Below, in pieces: positions 5,735-14,554 of a stretch of 14,554 nucleotides of DNA. The DNA lies in assembly GCA_937928015.1 (NCBI GenBank), contig CALFXA010000194.1, forward strand, positions 1 through 14,554. The letters are read 5' to 3'. A program made the translations under genes and the position numbers. Source of the DNA: an uncultured Anaerolineales bacterium. Lineage in GTDB: Bacteria; Chloroflexota; Anaerolineae; Anaerolineales; Villigracilaceae. Position 1 is the first letter of the stretch. The number at the start of each line of letters is the position of its first letter. The notes under the pieces are model-generated. The model saw only the letters and a list, made by a program, of their open reading frames with translations. It did not search any database and was not told the origin of the DNA.

Positions 5735-6898
5735 ATGCTCAAACCCGCTCATGCTCTTTTCGAAGATTTGGTCCACTGGCGACGCGACTTTCACATGCAC
5801 CCCGAGTTGGGCTTTCACGAGACGCGCACAGCGGAGATCGTGGCGCAGGAGTTGGAGAAGCTCGGATACCGAGTCCGCCGCGGGGTGGGATGCACGGGCG
5901 TAGTCGCCGATCTCGGTGACGGGGGCGGCCGCACCATTGCCATCCGCGCGGACATGGACGCCCTGCCCATTTTAGAATCGCAGGACCGTGAGTATGTCTC
6001 GCAAAACCCAGGCGTGATGCATGCCTGCGGCCACGACTCACACACCAGCATGGCATTGGGCGCGGCGGCATTGCTGGCAAAGGAAAAATTCCCTGGCCGC
6101 GTGCGCTTCCTGTTCCAGCCCTCGGAGGAGACCGAGGATGAGGAAGGCATCAGCGGTGCGCCGCGCATGATTCAGGATGGCGCGCTCGAAGGCGTGGACC
6201 TGGTCATCGCGCAGCACGTCGACCCGCAAACGCCCGTCGGGCAGATCGGCATCAACGCGGGCGTAGCGGGCGGCGGAGTCACCACCTGGTACGGGACCAT
6301 CTTCGGGGTCGGCGGGCACGGGGCCCATCCCGACGAAACCGTCGACCCGTTCTTCCTGCTCAGCCAGGTCATGGTCGGACTGAACGGCATCGTCTCGCGC
6401 AGGCTGCATCCCTTCGAGCCAGCCGTGGTAAGCATCGGGCAGATTCACGGCGGCTTCACCGAAAACGTCATTCCTGAGAAGGTGGAGTTGAGCGGCACGA
6501 TGCGCTTCACGAGCGAGGCCTCGCGCCTGAAGATCGAAGCCGAGACGCGCCGCGCCTTCGAGTTGACCCGCGCCCTGGGCGGCGACTACCAGTTGAAGTT
6601 CGTCTTCGGATGCCCGCCGTTGGTCAATCACGCTCGCGCCGCAGACCTGATCCACTCCGCGGCCGTTGACCTGCTCGGCGCGGAGGCCGTCCACCCCATC
6701 CCGCCGACGCTGGGCGCCGAGGACTTTGGCGCGTTCATCGAAACTGTGCCTGGCGCGATGTTCACGCTCGGCACGTTGATCGAAGGCGACGAGCGCACGC
6801 TACACCATCCGCGCTTCGACATCGACGAGCGCGCCATGCCCATCGGCACGGCGCTGCTGGCCGAGACAGCGTTGAGATTTCTGCGAGGGCACAATTAA
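5735..6898 (+). CDS. M20 family amidohydrolase (N-acyl amino acid hydrolase-like)
   Basis: The protein is a zinc-type peptidase of family M20, subfamily D, whose members remove acyl groups from N-acyl amino acids or related amides. Expected metal ligands are visible: CGHD at 98-101, Glu131-Glu132, His161 and His357 or His358. The dimerisation (lid) domain begins at GGHGAHPDETVDP, near 193-206. The 387-residue length is normal and there is no signal peptide. Three in-frame starts exist: GTG 5726, ATG 5729 and ATG 5735. AAGGTG at 5723-5728 has good spacing only to 5735, so that start is preferred; with 5726 or 5729 the gene would overlap purA by four or one bases. Either way it is probably co-transcribed and translationally coupled with purA. 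The natural substrate is unknown and a link to purine synthesis is not evident. Confidence 0.88.
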   Translation: MLKPAHALFEDLVHWRRDFHMHPELGFHETRTAEIVAQELEKLGYRVRRGVGCTGVVADLGDGGGRTIAIRADMDALPILESQDREYVSQNPGVMHACGHDSHTSMALGAAALLAKEKFPGRVRFLFQPSEETEDEEGISGAPRMIQDGALEGVDLVIAQHVDPQTPVGQIGINAGVAGGGVTTWYGTIFGVGGHGAHPDETVDPFFLLSQVMVGLNGIVSRRLHPFEPAVVSIGQIHGGFTENVIPEKVELSGTMRFTSEASRLKIEAETRRAFELTRALGGDYQLKFVFGCPPLVNHARAADLIHSAAVDLLGAEAVHPIPPTLGAEDFGAFIETVPGAMFTLGTLIEGDERTLHHPRFDIDERAMPIGTALLAETALRFLRGHN

Positions 6899-6907
6899 AA
6901 ACTCTGT

Positions 6908-6995
6908 ACACGGATACCGTGGATTGCACGGATGAACACAGAAAGAGCTTTTTAAAAAATCCGTGTCAAACCGTGTCCGTCCGTGTAATCCGTGT
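6908..6995. repeat. Clustered CCGTGT repeats after the amidohydrolase gene
   Basis: CCGTGT occurs at 6961-6966, 6971-6976, 6981-6986 and 6990-6995, two of them within ATCCGTGT (6959-6966 and 6988-6995). The inverse form ACACGGAT is at 6908-6915 and can pair with either. GAGCTTTT (6945-6952) and AAAAGCTC (7000-7007) form a second dyad. The block looks like a non-coding intergenic repeat; no gene is visible. Confidence 0.55.
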
Positions 6996-7017
6996 CCCTA
7001 AAAGCTCCAAACAAAAA

Positions 7018-7047
7018 AAAACAGGCTCCCGTGTGGGAGCCTGTTTT
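7018..7047 (-). terminator. Terminator after prfC, possibly shared with the amidohydrolase gene
   Basis: ACAGGCTCCC pairs perfectly with GGGAGCCTGT around GTGT (7031-7034), extended by A-T pairs. On the minus strand it is followed by a T run fed by the A run at 7012-7021, directly after the prfC stop. On the plus strand it is followed by TTTTGATTT, so it may act in both directions. Confidence 0.88.
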
Positions 7048-7050
7048 GAT

Positions 7051-8673
<1,623 letters not shown>

Positions 8674-8720
8674 TTTTTCTCCATACCCATACAGGGCGGC
8701 CTATTTTAGCATAAATTCAA

Positions 8721-8755
8721 GCCGCCCGACCTCGATGATTTGCAAGGTGGGCGGC
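8721..8755 (-). terminator. Possible weak terminator downstream of the transglutaminase-like gene
   Basis: GCCGCCC (8721-8727) pairs with GGGCGGC (8749-8755), and ACCT with AGGT inside it, with one bulged G. On the minus strand it is followed by TTGAATTT rather than a clean T run. It lies between the transglutaminase-like gene and prfC on the same strand. Confidence 0.4.
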
Positions 8756-8768
8756 TCGATGTTTGGTA

Positions 8769-8822
8769 TCGAGATGCGCTTCGACTGCGCCGCTATCGCG
8801 GCTCCGCTCAGCGAGAACGCAG
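8769..8822. repeat. REP-like GC-rich dyad
   Basis: The stretch contains GGTATCGAGATGCGC, then a CCGC/GCGG inverted repeat around TATC, then GGCTCCGCTCAGCG. It resembles short palindromic intergenic elements with a TCGA core, like the dyad at 9910-9952. It does not belong to any visible gene. Confidence 0.35.
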
Positions 8823-8941
8823 CTTATTCGAGAATGCGCACGTCAGGAAAATAGGCCGTCGGGAAGGAGAAGTTGAACTGGACAAACTTCCAGCTTGAGA
8901 CTTCGCGGACAACGACCATCGTGAGTCGCAACAATCACGAT

Positions 8942-9820
8942 CTATCCAACCGCAATGGAGACCATTTCACCGTTCACGTAGCTGAGGATGGAGCCGTCCA
9001 CCCGCAGGCGCGGATCGTCCTCATACAGGGCGCGGACACGCTCCCATTCGGGAACCTCGCCCGAGGTCAGGGCCGCCGCTTCGTCGAGCAGCGCCAGGTC
9101 AGACGGGTCATCCAGCGACTCGCTCAGGATGACACCCCAGCAATCCCAGGGCAACAACTCGACCTTGTTGAGCGAGGCCACGTCGCGCACCAGGTTGCCG
9201 CGGATGAATCCCAGCCCGTGCATGTCGAAGATGCCGAACTGTTCGGGGTCGGCCCCACCCGAGCGGCACATGGCCCAGGCCGCCCCACCGACGATGAACT
9301 GGTCACGGGGGACGTCCAGCGGGTTGAAGGGGATCTTCATCACGTCGCATTGCAAGGCGTCGAGCTGGGCATCGACCAGGACCCAGCGCGCTTGTTCCTG
9401 ATTCCAATACTCAGTCACCCAGTGATCTTCGTAATGATTAGGCATGAAGTACGCGCCGAAACCGCAGCGGGCACGCGCAGGCACGCCCTGATGACGCAGC
9501 ATGGCAACCAGCAACAGCGAGTGGTCGCGGCAGTTGCCGACCAGCTTCTGCTCCAGTGCACGGGGTTCGGTCAAGGGACGCGGGTCCAGTTCAAGCGTGC
9601 GCTCCAGGCGGCGCGGCATGGTGCGGAGTTGTACCTCGGCTTGACGCTCGGGCGTATGCTTCACGCCGTAACGCTCGGCCCAGAACACGTGGATGGTGGT
9701 GCCTTGCACGATGCGCACAAGGTCATACATGGAAGTAGGGAGATTGTCGAACAGGGAAGAATATGTTCCAGGGTCGGAGATCGGCCCTTGCTGGGAGAAA
9801 TAGGTTAAGGTTGTGTCCAT
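8942..9820 (-). CDS. Transglutaminase-like (papain-fold) domain protein
   Basis: The 292-residue protein has a Cys-His-Asp triad arranged as in the transglutaminase core: Cys97 in GNCRDHSLLL, His133 in EDHWVTEYW and Asp150 in WVLVDAQLD. Bacterial members act as proteases, amidases or cross-linking enzymes; nothing here identifies the substrate. There is no signal peptide or transmembrane segment, so it should be cytoplasmic. The C-terminal half (about 160-292) is rich in Asp, Leu and Trp and is not recognised. AGGAGA lies five bases before the ATG, and TACAAT at 9853-9858 is a plausible -10 element on the minus strand. The gene appears to be transcribed alone. Confidence 0.85.
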   Translation of the reverse strand: MDTTLTYFSQQGPISDPGTYSSLFDNLPTSMYDLVRIVQGTTIHVFWAERYGVKHTPERQAEVQLRTMPRRLERTLELDPRPLTEPRALEQKLVGNCRDHSLLLVAMLRHQGVPARARCGFGAYFMPNHYEDHWVTEYWNQEQARWVLVDAQLDALQCDVMKIPFNPLDVPRDQFIVGGAAWAMCRSGGADPEQFGIFDMHGLGFIRGNLVRDVASLNKVELLPWDCWGVILSESLDDPSDLALLDEAAALTSGEVPEWERVRALYEDDPRLRVDGSILSYVNGEMVSIAVG

Positions 9821-9909
9821 TGTGTCTCCTGTTGTAAAGGTGGGAGGTTTGGATTGTACCCTATTTACGCAAAATTAGCACAGATGTTTCAAGAATACGC
9901 GGATCAAAA

Positions 9910-9952
9910 GGTGGTCTCGATACGGCGGAAGAACACCGCCTACTCGACCACC
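9910..9952. repeat. REP-like dyad downstream of the ABC exporter operon
   Basis: GGTGGTC (9910-9916) pairs with GACCACC (9946-9952), and GGCGG (9924-9928) with CCGCC (9936-9940), around a seven-base loop. The TCGATAC/TACTC interior is unpaired. It follows the end of the ABC operon and could protect or end its transcript. Confidence 0.5.
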
Positions 9953-9966
9953 ACATACTTTTGAAA

Positions 9967-11715
9967 CTACACAGGCGTCTGTTCCCACAAGCGGCGCATT
10001 TCGGGTGAGGACGCGAGCAGTTCGTCCAGCGTGCCCGTGGCTTCGACGCGGCCATCTTTCAGCACGAGGATGCGGTCCGCCTGGCGGTAGGCGGCGCGGC
10101 GGTGTGAGACGACCAAGCAGGCGGTATCGCGCATCTCCGATAGGCGCTTCCACAACTGCTCCTCGGTCTCCACGTCCAGCGCGCTGGAGAGGTCATCCAT
10201 CACCAACAGGTCGGGGCGGCGCACGAACATGCGCGCGGCAGCAGCGCGTTGCATCTGTCCGCCCGATAGACGTACACCCTTCGGCCCGATGACCGTCGCC
10301 AGCCCGTCGGGCATCTGCGCCAGGTCCTGTTCGAAGACGGCCATGCGGACAGCTTCCAGCAAGGCTTCGTCGTCGCCGTTCAGGCCGAGCAGGATGTTCT
10401 CACGCAGGGTTCCGCTGAACAGCCACGGGACCTGCGCGATATAGGCGCTGCGCGGCGGGACGAAAAAGCAGCCTGGATCCTCGATTGGGTCGCCGTTCCA
10501 TTGAATTTGACCTGCCTCCCGCGGCAGCAAGCCGAGCAGCACGCGCAGCAGGGTGGTCTTGCCCGAGGCCACGCGGCCCGTCACCACGGTGAAGGAATCG
10601 CGTTCCAACAAGAGACTCACGTCATCGAGGCCATGACCCGAGCCAGGGTAGCGGTAGGACAGGCCCGTCGCGGAGAGTCGACTCAACGGCGCGGAGGCAG
10701 GCTCAGGGTCCGGGATGGGCAATTCGGCCTTCAAATCCAACGGGGTGTGATGCACGACCCGCTCAGGGGGCAGGTCCTGAATCAACTCGGCCAGGCGCTC
10801 GAAGGAAACACCCGTCTGACGATATTGCGCGAGGAAGCGCCCGAAGAATTGCGTGAAGTCGGTGACAAAACCGAGGTAGTAAACGAACAACGCAAAATCG
10901 CCCAGGTTGAGGCGCGGACCCTGCGGCGCGGCCGAGAGCAGCAAGATGGCACCCGTGCCCAGATTGACCGCACTCGCGCTGATCGAGTCGAGCAGTTGCG
11001 TCATCAAGCGGTCCTTGAGCATGGCCGAACGACGCAAGTCACCGAGCGAACGATAATGCGTAATGACGTGACCTTCTGCGCCTGCCACTTTGATGGATTG
11101 CACCGCGTCGAACATCTCACTGATGGCACTGGTCACCTTGCTGGTGGCCTCGCGGCTGGCCTTGCGCAAATGATAGATGCGCGTGGCCGCAAATTGAGAA
11201 GCGGCGATCACCCCCACCAGCGGCAGGAATACGAACAGCGTGATGCGCAGGCTGATGCCCAGCAAAATTCCGATAGAGATGACCGCAAACAAACCCATGC
11301 CGATGACATCCAACGTCCAACTGATCGCGTCTTCGGCATTGTTGGCATCCTCCCGCAGGCGGCTGAGCGCATCACCTGGGGCGTGTTTGAGCGCGGACGC
11401 GCCTGGCTGTTCGAAAAAACCTGTCAGGATGTTGCGGCGCAGCATGGCGCTCATGGTAAAGCGGTGCAATTGGTCGACGATGATGCCGATGAGGAAGAGC
11501 ACGCTGCGCCCGACGGCCACCGCAATCAGCAGCGCAATCAGCATCCACACCAGAGAGGAGGAGCCCGTCTTCACACCAAGAATGTCAAAGTAACGTTGGA
11601 TGATCAAGCCTGGCAGCAGCGGCGACAAATGGATGAGCGTCCACAAGGTGGCATTGACGACGTACAACCAGGGCCGATAGCGAATCATCTCCCACAGGAA
11701 GCGATGGGTCTTCAT
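9967..11715 (-). CDS. ABC exporter subunit B (permease-ATPase with degenerate Walker B Glu)
   Basis: This 582-residue half-transporter has six predicted membrane helices in residues 15-300, then an ATPase domain. Motifs: Walker [10 protein letters not shown] at 380-388, Q-loop Gln428, canonical signature LSGGQ at 483-487, Walker [13 protein letters not shown] with Asp508 where the catalytic Glu is expected, and switch His538. Such an Asp marks the degenerate site in heterodimeric type IV exporters. The ATG overlaps the TGA of the upstream subunit by four bases (ATGA), and GGAGGAGGTG precedes it, so the two subunits are translationally coupled and expected in equal amounts. Likely cargo is a drug, lipid or peptide; the sequence does not say which. 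No peptidase domain is fused. Confidence 0.93.
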   Translation of the reverse strand: MKTHRFLWEMIRYRPWLYVVNATLWTLIHLSPLLPGLIIQRYFDILGVKTGSSSLVWMLIALLIAVAVGRSVLFLIGIIVDQLHRFTMSAMLRRNILTGFFEQPGASALKHAPGDALSRLREDANNAEDAISWTLDVIGMGLFAVISIGILLGISLRITLFVFLPLVGVIAASQFAATRIYHLRKASREATSKVTSAISEMFDAVQSIKVAGAEGHVITHYRSLGDLRRSAMLKDRLMTQLLDSISASAVNLGTGAILLLSAAPQGPRLNLGDFALFVYYLGFVTDFTQFFGRFLAQYRQTGVSFERLAELIQDLPPERVVHHTPLDLKAELPIPDPEPASAPLSRLSATGLSYRYPGSGHGLDDVSLLLERDSFTVVTGRVASGKTTLLRVLLGLLPREAGQIQWNGDPIEDPGCFFVPPRSAYIAQVPWLFSGTLRENILLGLNGDDEALLEAVRMAVFEQDLAQMPDGLATVIGPKGVRLSGGQMQRAAAARMFVRRPDLLVMDDLSSALDVETEEQLWKRLSEMRDTACLVVSHRRAAYRQADRILVLKDGRVEATGTLDELLASSPEMRRLWEQTPV

Positions 11716-13451
11716 GCCAGCACCTCCTCCAGGCCCGTCTTGAGCAGCGCCGAAAAACGCGAAGCGGGGTCGGCCAGCAAATCCTGACGCAGCCCGAATT
11801 CCTGAATTGCGCCATCGTCGAGAATCAGGATCTTATCGGCCTTCTGCACCGTATGCAGACGATGCGCGATGATGATGGCCGTGCGCCCCTGCAAGAGGCG
11901 CAGCGTGGCGCGGTCGATCAGGGCCTCGGTAGCCAGGTCGAGGCGCGAGGTGGCCTCGTCGAGGATGACCAGGCCAGGGTCACGCAGGGCGACACGCGCA
12001 AAATTGAGCAATTGCGCCTGCCCCGCCGAAAGCCCGCCGCCCGGGCCAAGCTCCGTGTCCAGGCCATGCGGCAGAGACTGGAACCAGCTCGAAAGCTCGA
12101 AGGCTTCGATGGCAGACAGGATGTCCGCATCGCGGATGGCGGGATCGAACAGCGTGAAGTTCTCGCGCACGGTCGCACCAAACACCTGGACCTCCTGCGG
12201 GACCAGCCCTACGCGGCGAGTCAAATCGGACAGTTGGGTGCCGCCAATCGACACGCCGCCCAACAGGATTTGCCCCGAAACGGGGTCATACAGCCTGAGC
12301 AACAGCCGCGCGATGGTGCTCTTGCCGCTGCCCGTGCGGCCCAACAAGCCGAGAATTTGCCCAGCTTCCAGGCTGAAGTTAATATCCTGGAGCGCGGTCA
12401 CATCGTCGCCATAGCTGAACACCACATCACGGAACTCGACCTTAAGCGCGTCCTGGGCAGGCAGAGACAGATTCCCCTCTTGAATGCTGGACTTCAGCGC
12501 AAACAATTCGCGTACACGCGTAATGCTGGCGCTGGCCCGCTGCAAGTCCTCGATCTGCGCGCGGATTTGTTCGATGGGCTTGCGCATCATCTCCGTGTAG
12601 GTGAAGATGAGGTACACCGTCCCTGCGGTGATGGCGCCCATTGACCAAAGCATGTAGCCCAGCGCGAAGGAGAAACCCGTACCGAGCGTGAACAGCAGCA
12701 GCGTCGTAGCCCAGATCAAGCTAAAGGCCAGGGACGCCTCGCGACGAACGGGAAACCACTCGCGCAGGAATTTATCGAAGCGGCGCATGATGTAGCCGGT
12801 CGCTCCATTGGCGCGAATGTCTTCCATGCCATGCAGCACCTCACCGAAAAAGCCGTAAAACTCGGCCACTTTCTGACGTCCAGCGATCCAGCGCGACACA
12901 CCGAAGGTGCGTACGCGCAGCATGACATAAATAGCCAGCCCTGCAAAAATCGTCAAGCCGAAACCCGCCCGCCAATCCTCGCGGTAAAGCATCACCAACA
13001 CGCCAACAATCAGCACGGCGTTGGCTAGAATGCGCACGACGAATTGCGAGAAGAAATTCGAGAGCGCGTCCACATCGCCATCCACGCGCTCGATCAAGGT
13101 CCCAGGCGGATACTTTTGATGAAAGGACATGTCCAGGCGCAGGCAGTGGTCGGCCAGGTCCACGCGCAGCAGATTGGTCGCCGTCCACGCCACACGTTCG
13201 CTGATGTAAGTGGCAATCGTCGTGACCACTTGCGTGGTCAGCACCAATGCGAAGAACAGCAATGCCTTTCGAAGCAGGGAGTCATAGCTCGCCGCTGCCA
13301 GCGCCATATCGATGAAATCACGCAACACGCTGGGCGTATAAAGCTGCAAGCCGATGCCCAAAGTGAGAATCACCGCCAACCCCATGACCTGTCCCATCTG
13401 GGGCTTCAAATACTCAGAAAGCAAATTCCAGTATTCACGGATGGATTTCAA
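11712..13451 (-). CDS. ABC exporter subunit A (permease-ATPase with degenerate signature)
   Basis: This 579-residue half-transporter is the first gene of the exporter operon. Six membrane helices are predicted in residues 20-295. The ATPase domain has Walker [10 protein letters not shown] at 371-379, Q-loop Gln419, an altered signature LSAGQ at 474-478, Walker [10 protein letters not shown] with Glu499, and switch His530. The intact Glu here and the intact LSGGQ of subunit B would build one active ATP site, while LSAGQ here and Asp508 of subunit B build the degenerate one. The start is TTG at 13449-13451: GAGAGG lies seven bases upstream, and the next Met (residue 19) would cut into the N-terminal helix. 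The stop overlaps the ATG of subunit B. Confidence 0.93.
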   Translation of the reverse strand: MKSIREYWNLLSEYLKPQMGQVMGLAVILTLGIGLQLYTPSVLRDFIDMALAAASYDSLLRKALLFFALVLTTQVVTTIATYISERVAWTATNLLRVDLADHCLRLDMSFHQKYPPGTLIERVDGDVDALSNFFSQFVVRILANAVLIVGVLVMLYREDWRAGFGLTIFAGLAIYVMLRVRTFGVSRWIAGRQKVAEFYGFFGEVLHGMEDIRANGATGYIMRRFDKFLREWFPVRREASLAFSLIWATTLLLFTLGTGFSFALGYMLWSMGAITAGTVYLIFTYTEMMRKPIEQIRAQIEDLQRASASITRVRELFALKSSIQEGNLSLPAQDALKVEFRDVVFSYGDDVTALQDINFSLEAGQILGLLGRTGSGKSTIARLLLRLYDPVSGQILLGGVSIGGTQLSDLTRRVGLVPQEVQVFGATVRENFTLFDPAIRDADILSAIEAFELSSWFQSLPHGLDTELGPGGGLSAGQAQLLNFARVALRDPGLVILDEATSRLDLATEALIDRATLRLLQGRTAIIIAHRLHTVQKADKILILDDGAIQEFGLRQDLLADPASRFSALLKTGLEEVLA

Positions 13452-13517
13452 TAAAATTCCTCTCTAGAGCGGAATTGTTCAAACACGTGTGCTTGGCTCC
13501 AAAAAATTCCAAGCATC

Positions 13518-13546
13518 ATTATATAAGAGAATTGGCTCCGTGACGA
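13518..13546 (-). promoter_or_regulatory. Promoter of the ABC exporter operon
   Basis: On the minus strand TCGTCA (13541-13546, four of six consensus bases) and a perfect TATAAT (13518-13523) are 17 bases apart. The start would be near 13511. An inverted repeat, TGCTTGG (13490-13496) with CCAAGCA (13509-13515), straddles the predicted start and could be an operator. Confidence 0.55.
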
Positions 13547-13656
13547 ACATCACTATCTTTTCCGAGCATTTGATGTAAACTAGACACTAGAAAATGCTGT
13601 AAAAACGCCCAATTCATTTCTCGTAAAACGTTGAAATATCTTGGAGGAAATGCAAC

Positions 13657-14554
13657 ATGTCACGAAAAACTAGTTTACATGTATTTATTTTTATTAGCCT
13701 GCTTGGTATGCTTATGGGTATCACGAATCCATCAAGCGTCGCCCACGCCGCTTCTTCTGCTTATATAAGCATCGCCGCAGGGGCAGACCATACTTGCGCG
13801 CTTACCACCCGCGGTGGCATTAAGTGCTGGGGAAATAATAACAGTTGGGCATTGGGAAACAACACTAGCCAGACCAGCACAGCGCCAATGGATGTACCTG
13901 AGCTTAATCGAGGGATCACTGCACTTACTGCTGGGCGTGGTTTCAGCTGTGTATTGACCGTCGAAGGTGAGGTTAGATGCTGGGGGTCAAATATTTATGG
14001 CCAACTTGGAAATGGAGTTGACTTCTCGAACAGTCATATCCCAACCAAGGTTATGGGATTAAGCGGCGTTACCGCCATCTCTTCTGGTGAAAATCACACG
14101 TGTGCTCTTATGAATGGAGGGGTAAAATGCTGGGGCTCAAATAGTTTCGGTCAACTTGGAATTGAACTGCAAAGTGTCAGTAATGCTCCCGTAGATGTAA
14201 ATGGGTTATCCAGTGAAGCTATCGCCATTTCTGCTGGCCAATACCATACCTGTGCCATTCTTACCGACGGCAGTACAAAGTGTTGGGGCAGAAACACTTT
14301 TGGGCAACTTGGGAATGGTACAGAGGCAAACAGCTCCGTACCTGTGACAGTCATTGGACTCTCCAGCGCAACTGATATATCTGCAGGTAATAGAAATACC
14401 TGTGCACTGGTTGGGGGCCATGTGAAATGCTGGGGCAATAACGATTATGGTCAGCTTGGAAATGGAACCAAGGTACGAAGCTATATCCCCGTTGACGTGA
14501 TTGGATTGTCCGATACAATCAGCGGCGTCTCAACGGGGTCAGAAAATGTTTGTG
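13657..14554 (+). CDS. Secreted RCC1-repeat protein, 3' end cut by window edge
   Basis: The frame is open for 299 codons to the window edge. Residues 1-31 are a signal peptide: a basic start, a hydrophobic core (FIFISLLGMLMG) and a likely cleavage after AHA. From residue 36 on, about five full RCC1-type repeats follow with a period of 50-51 residues; the common form is ISAG-x2-HTCAL, then KCWG-x-N-x2-GQLGNG. RCC1 repeats form beta-propeller blades, so the mature protein is an extracellular or cell-surface propeller. Each blade has one Cys in HTC and one in KCWG (47/57, 98/108, 149/158, 199/209, 249/258), suggesting disulfides after export. GGAGG lies nine bases before the ATG. The DNA is clearly more AT-rich than the neighbouring genes. 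Ligand and function are unknown; a full propeller would need about seven repeats. Confidence 0.88.
   Translation, partial: MSRKTSLHVFIFISLLGMLMGITNPSSVAHAASSAYISIAAGADHTCALTTRGGIKCWGNNNSWALGNNTSQTSTAPMDVPELNRGITALTAGRGFSCVLTVEGEVRCWGSNIYGQLGNGVDFSNSHIPTKVMGLSGVTAISSGENHTCALMNGGVKCWGSNSFGQLGIELQSVSNAPVDVNGLSSEAIAISAGQYHTCAILTDGSTKCWGRNTFGQLGNGTEANSSVPVTVIGLSSATDISAGNRNTCALVGGHVKCWGNNDYGQLGNGTKVRSYIPVDVIGLSDTISGVSTGSENVC

Noticed and set aside
10501..12644. Long plus-strand open frames opposite the exporter genes (10501-11787 and 11853-12644)
   Set aside because: Both are rich in Arg, Gln and His with no recognisable domain, and lie over highly conserved ATPase and membrane regions of real genes.

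Overview
The window is a GC-rich bacterial chromosome segment, most likely from Chloroflexota (Anaerolineae-like). That assignment is an inference from the overall gene style, the type of CRISPR repeat and the short intergenic dyads; no rRNA or other marker here proves it. Most of it is ordinary housekeeping sequence. The unusual parts are a CRISPR array with no cas genes nearby and an AT-richer repeat-protein gene at the right edge.

Layout, left to right. Positions 1-662 (-) hold the first 220 codons of a secreted SH3-domain lipoprotein. Positions 759-1172 (-) hold a ferredoxin with its own promoter and terminator. Positions 1263-1885 form a compact CRISPR transcription unit read on the minus strand: a TATAAT promoter, a short leader, seven 37-nt repeats separated by six spacers of 35-38 nt, and a strong hairpin terminator. 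Two of the repeats carry a related 29-nt insertion exactly in the loop of the repeat hairpin. Positions 2145-2819 (+) hold a PlsC-type acyltransferase. Positions 2938-4377 (-) and 4464-5729 (+) are guaB and purA, the two enzymes that split IMP between GMP and AMP. They diverge from an 86-bp gap with a palindromic shared -10 element. purA overlaps an M20 amidohydrolase gene (5735-6898, +). Positions 7051-8673 (-) encode release factor 3 and 8942-9820 (-) a cytoplasmic transglutaminase-like protein. Positions 9967-13451 (-) are a two-gene operon for a heterodimeric ABC exporter whose two ATP sites are predicted to be one intact and one degenerate. From 13657 (+) a secreted RCC1-repeat protein runs off the window.

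How the parts relate. guaB and purA give local control over both exits from IMP. The ABC pair is translationally coupled and should form one exporter. The array supplies only guides, so any Cas6, interference and adaptation proteins must be encoded elsewhere. In the array, substitutions between repeat copies that fall in paired positions keep base pairing only in minus-strand RNA. That agrees with the direction inferred from the 3' ATTGAAAC handle, the promoter, the decayed terminal repeat and the terminator.

The strongest candidate for something undescribed is the pair of hairpin insertions in CRISPR repeat loops (1532-1560 and 1711-1739). All similarity statements were made by eye; no database search or folding program was run.
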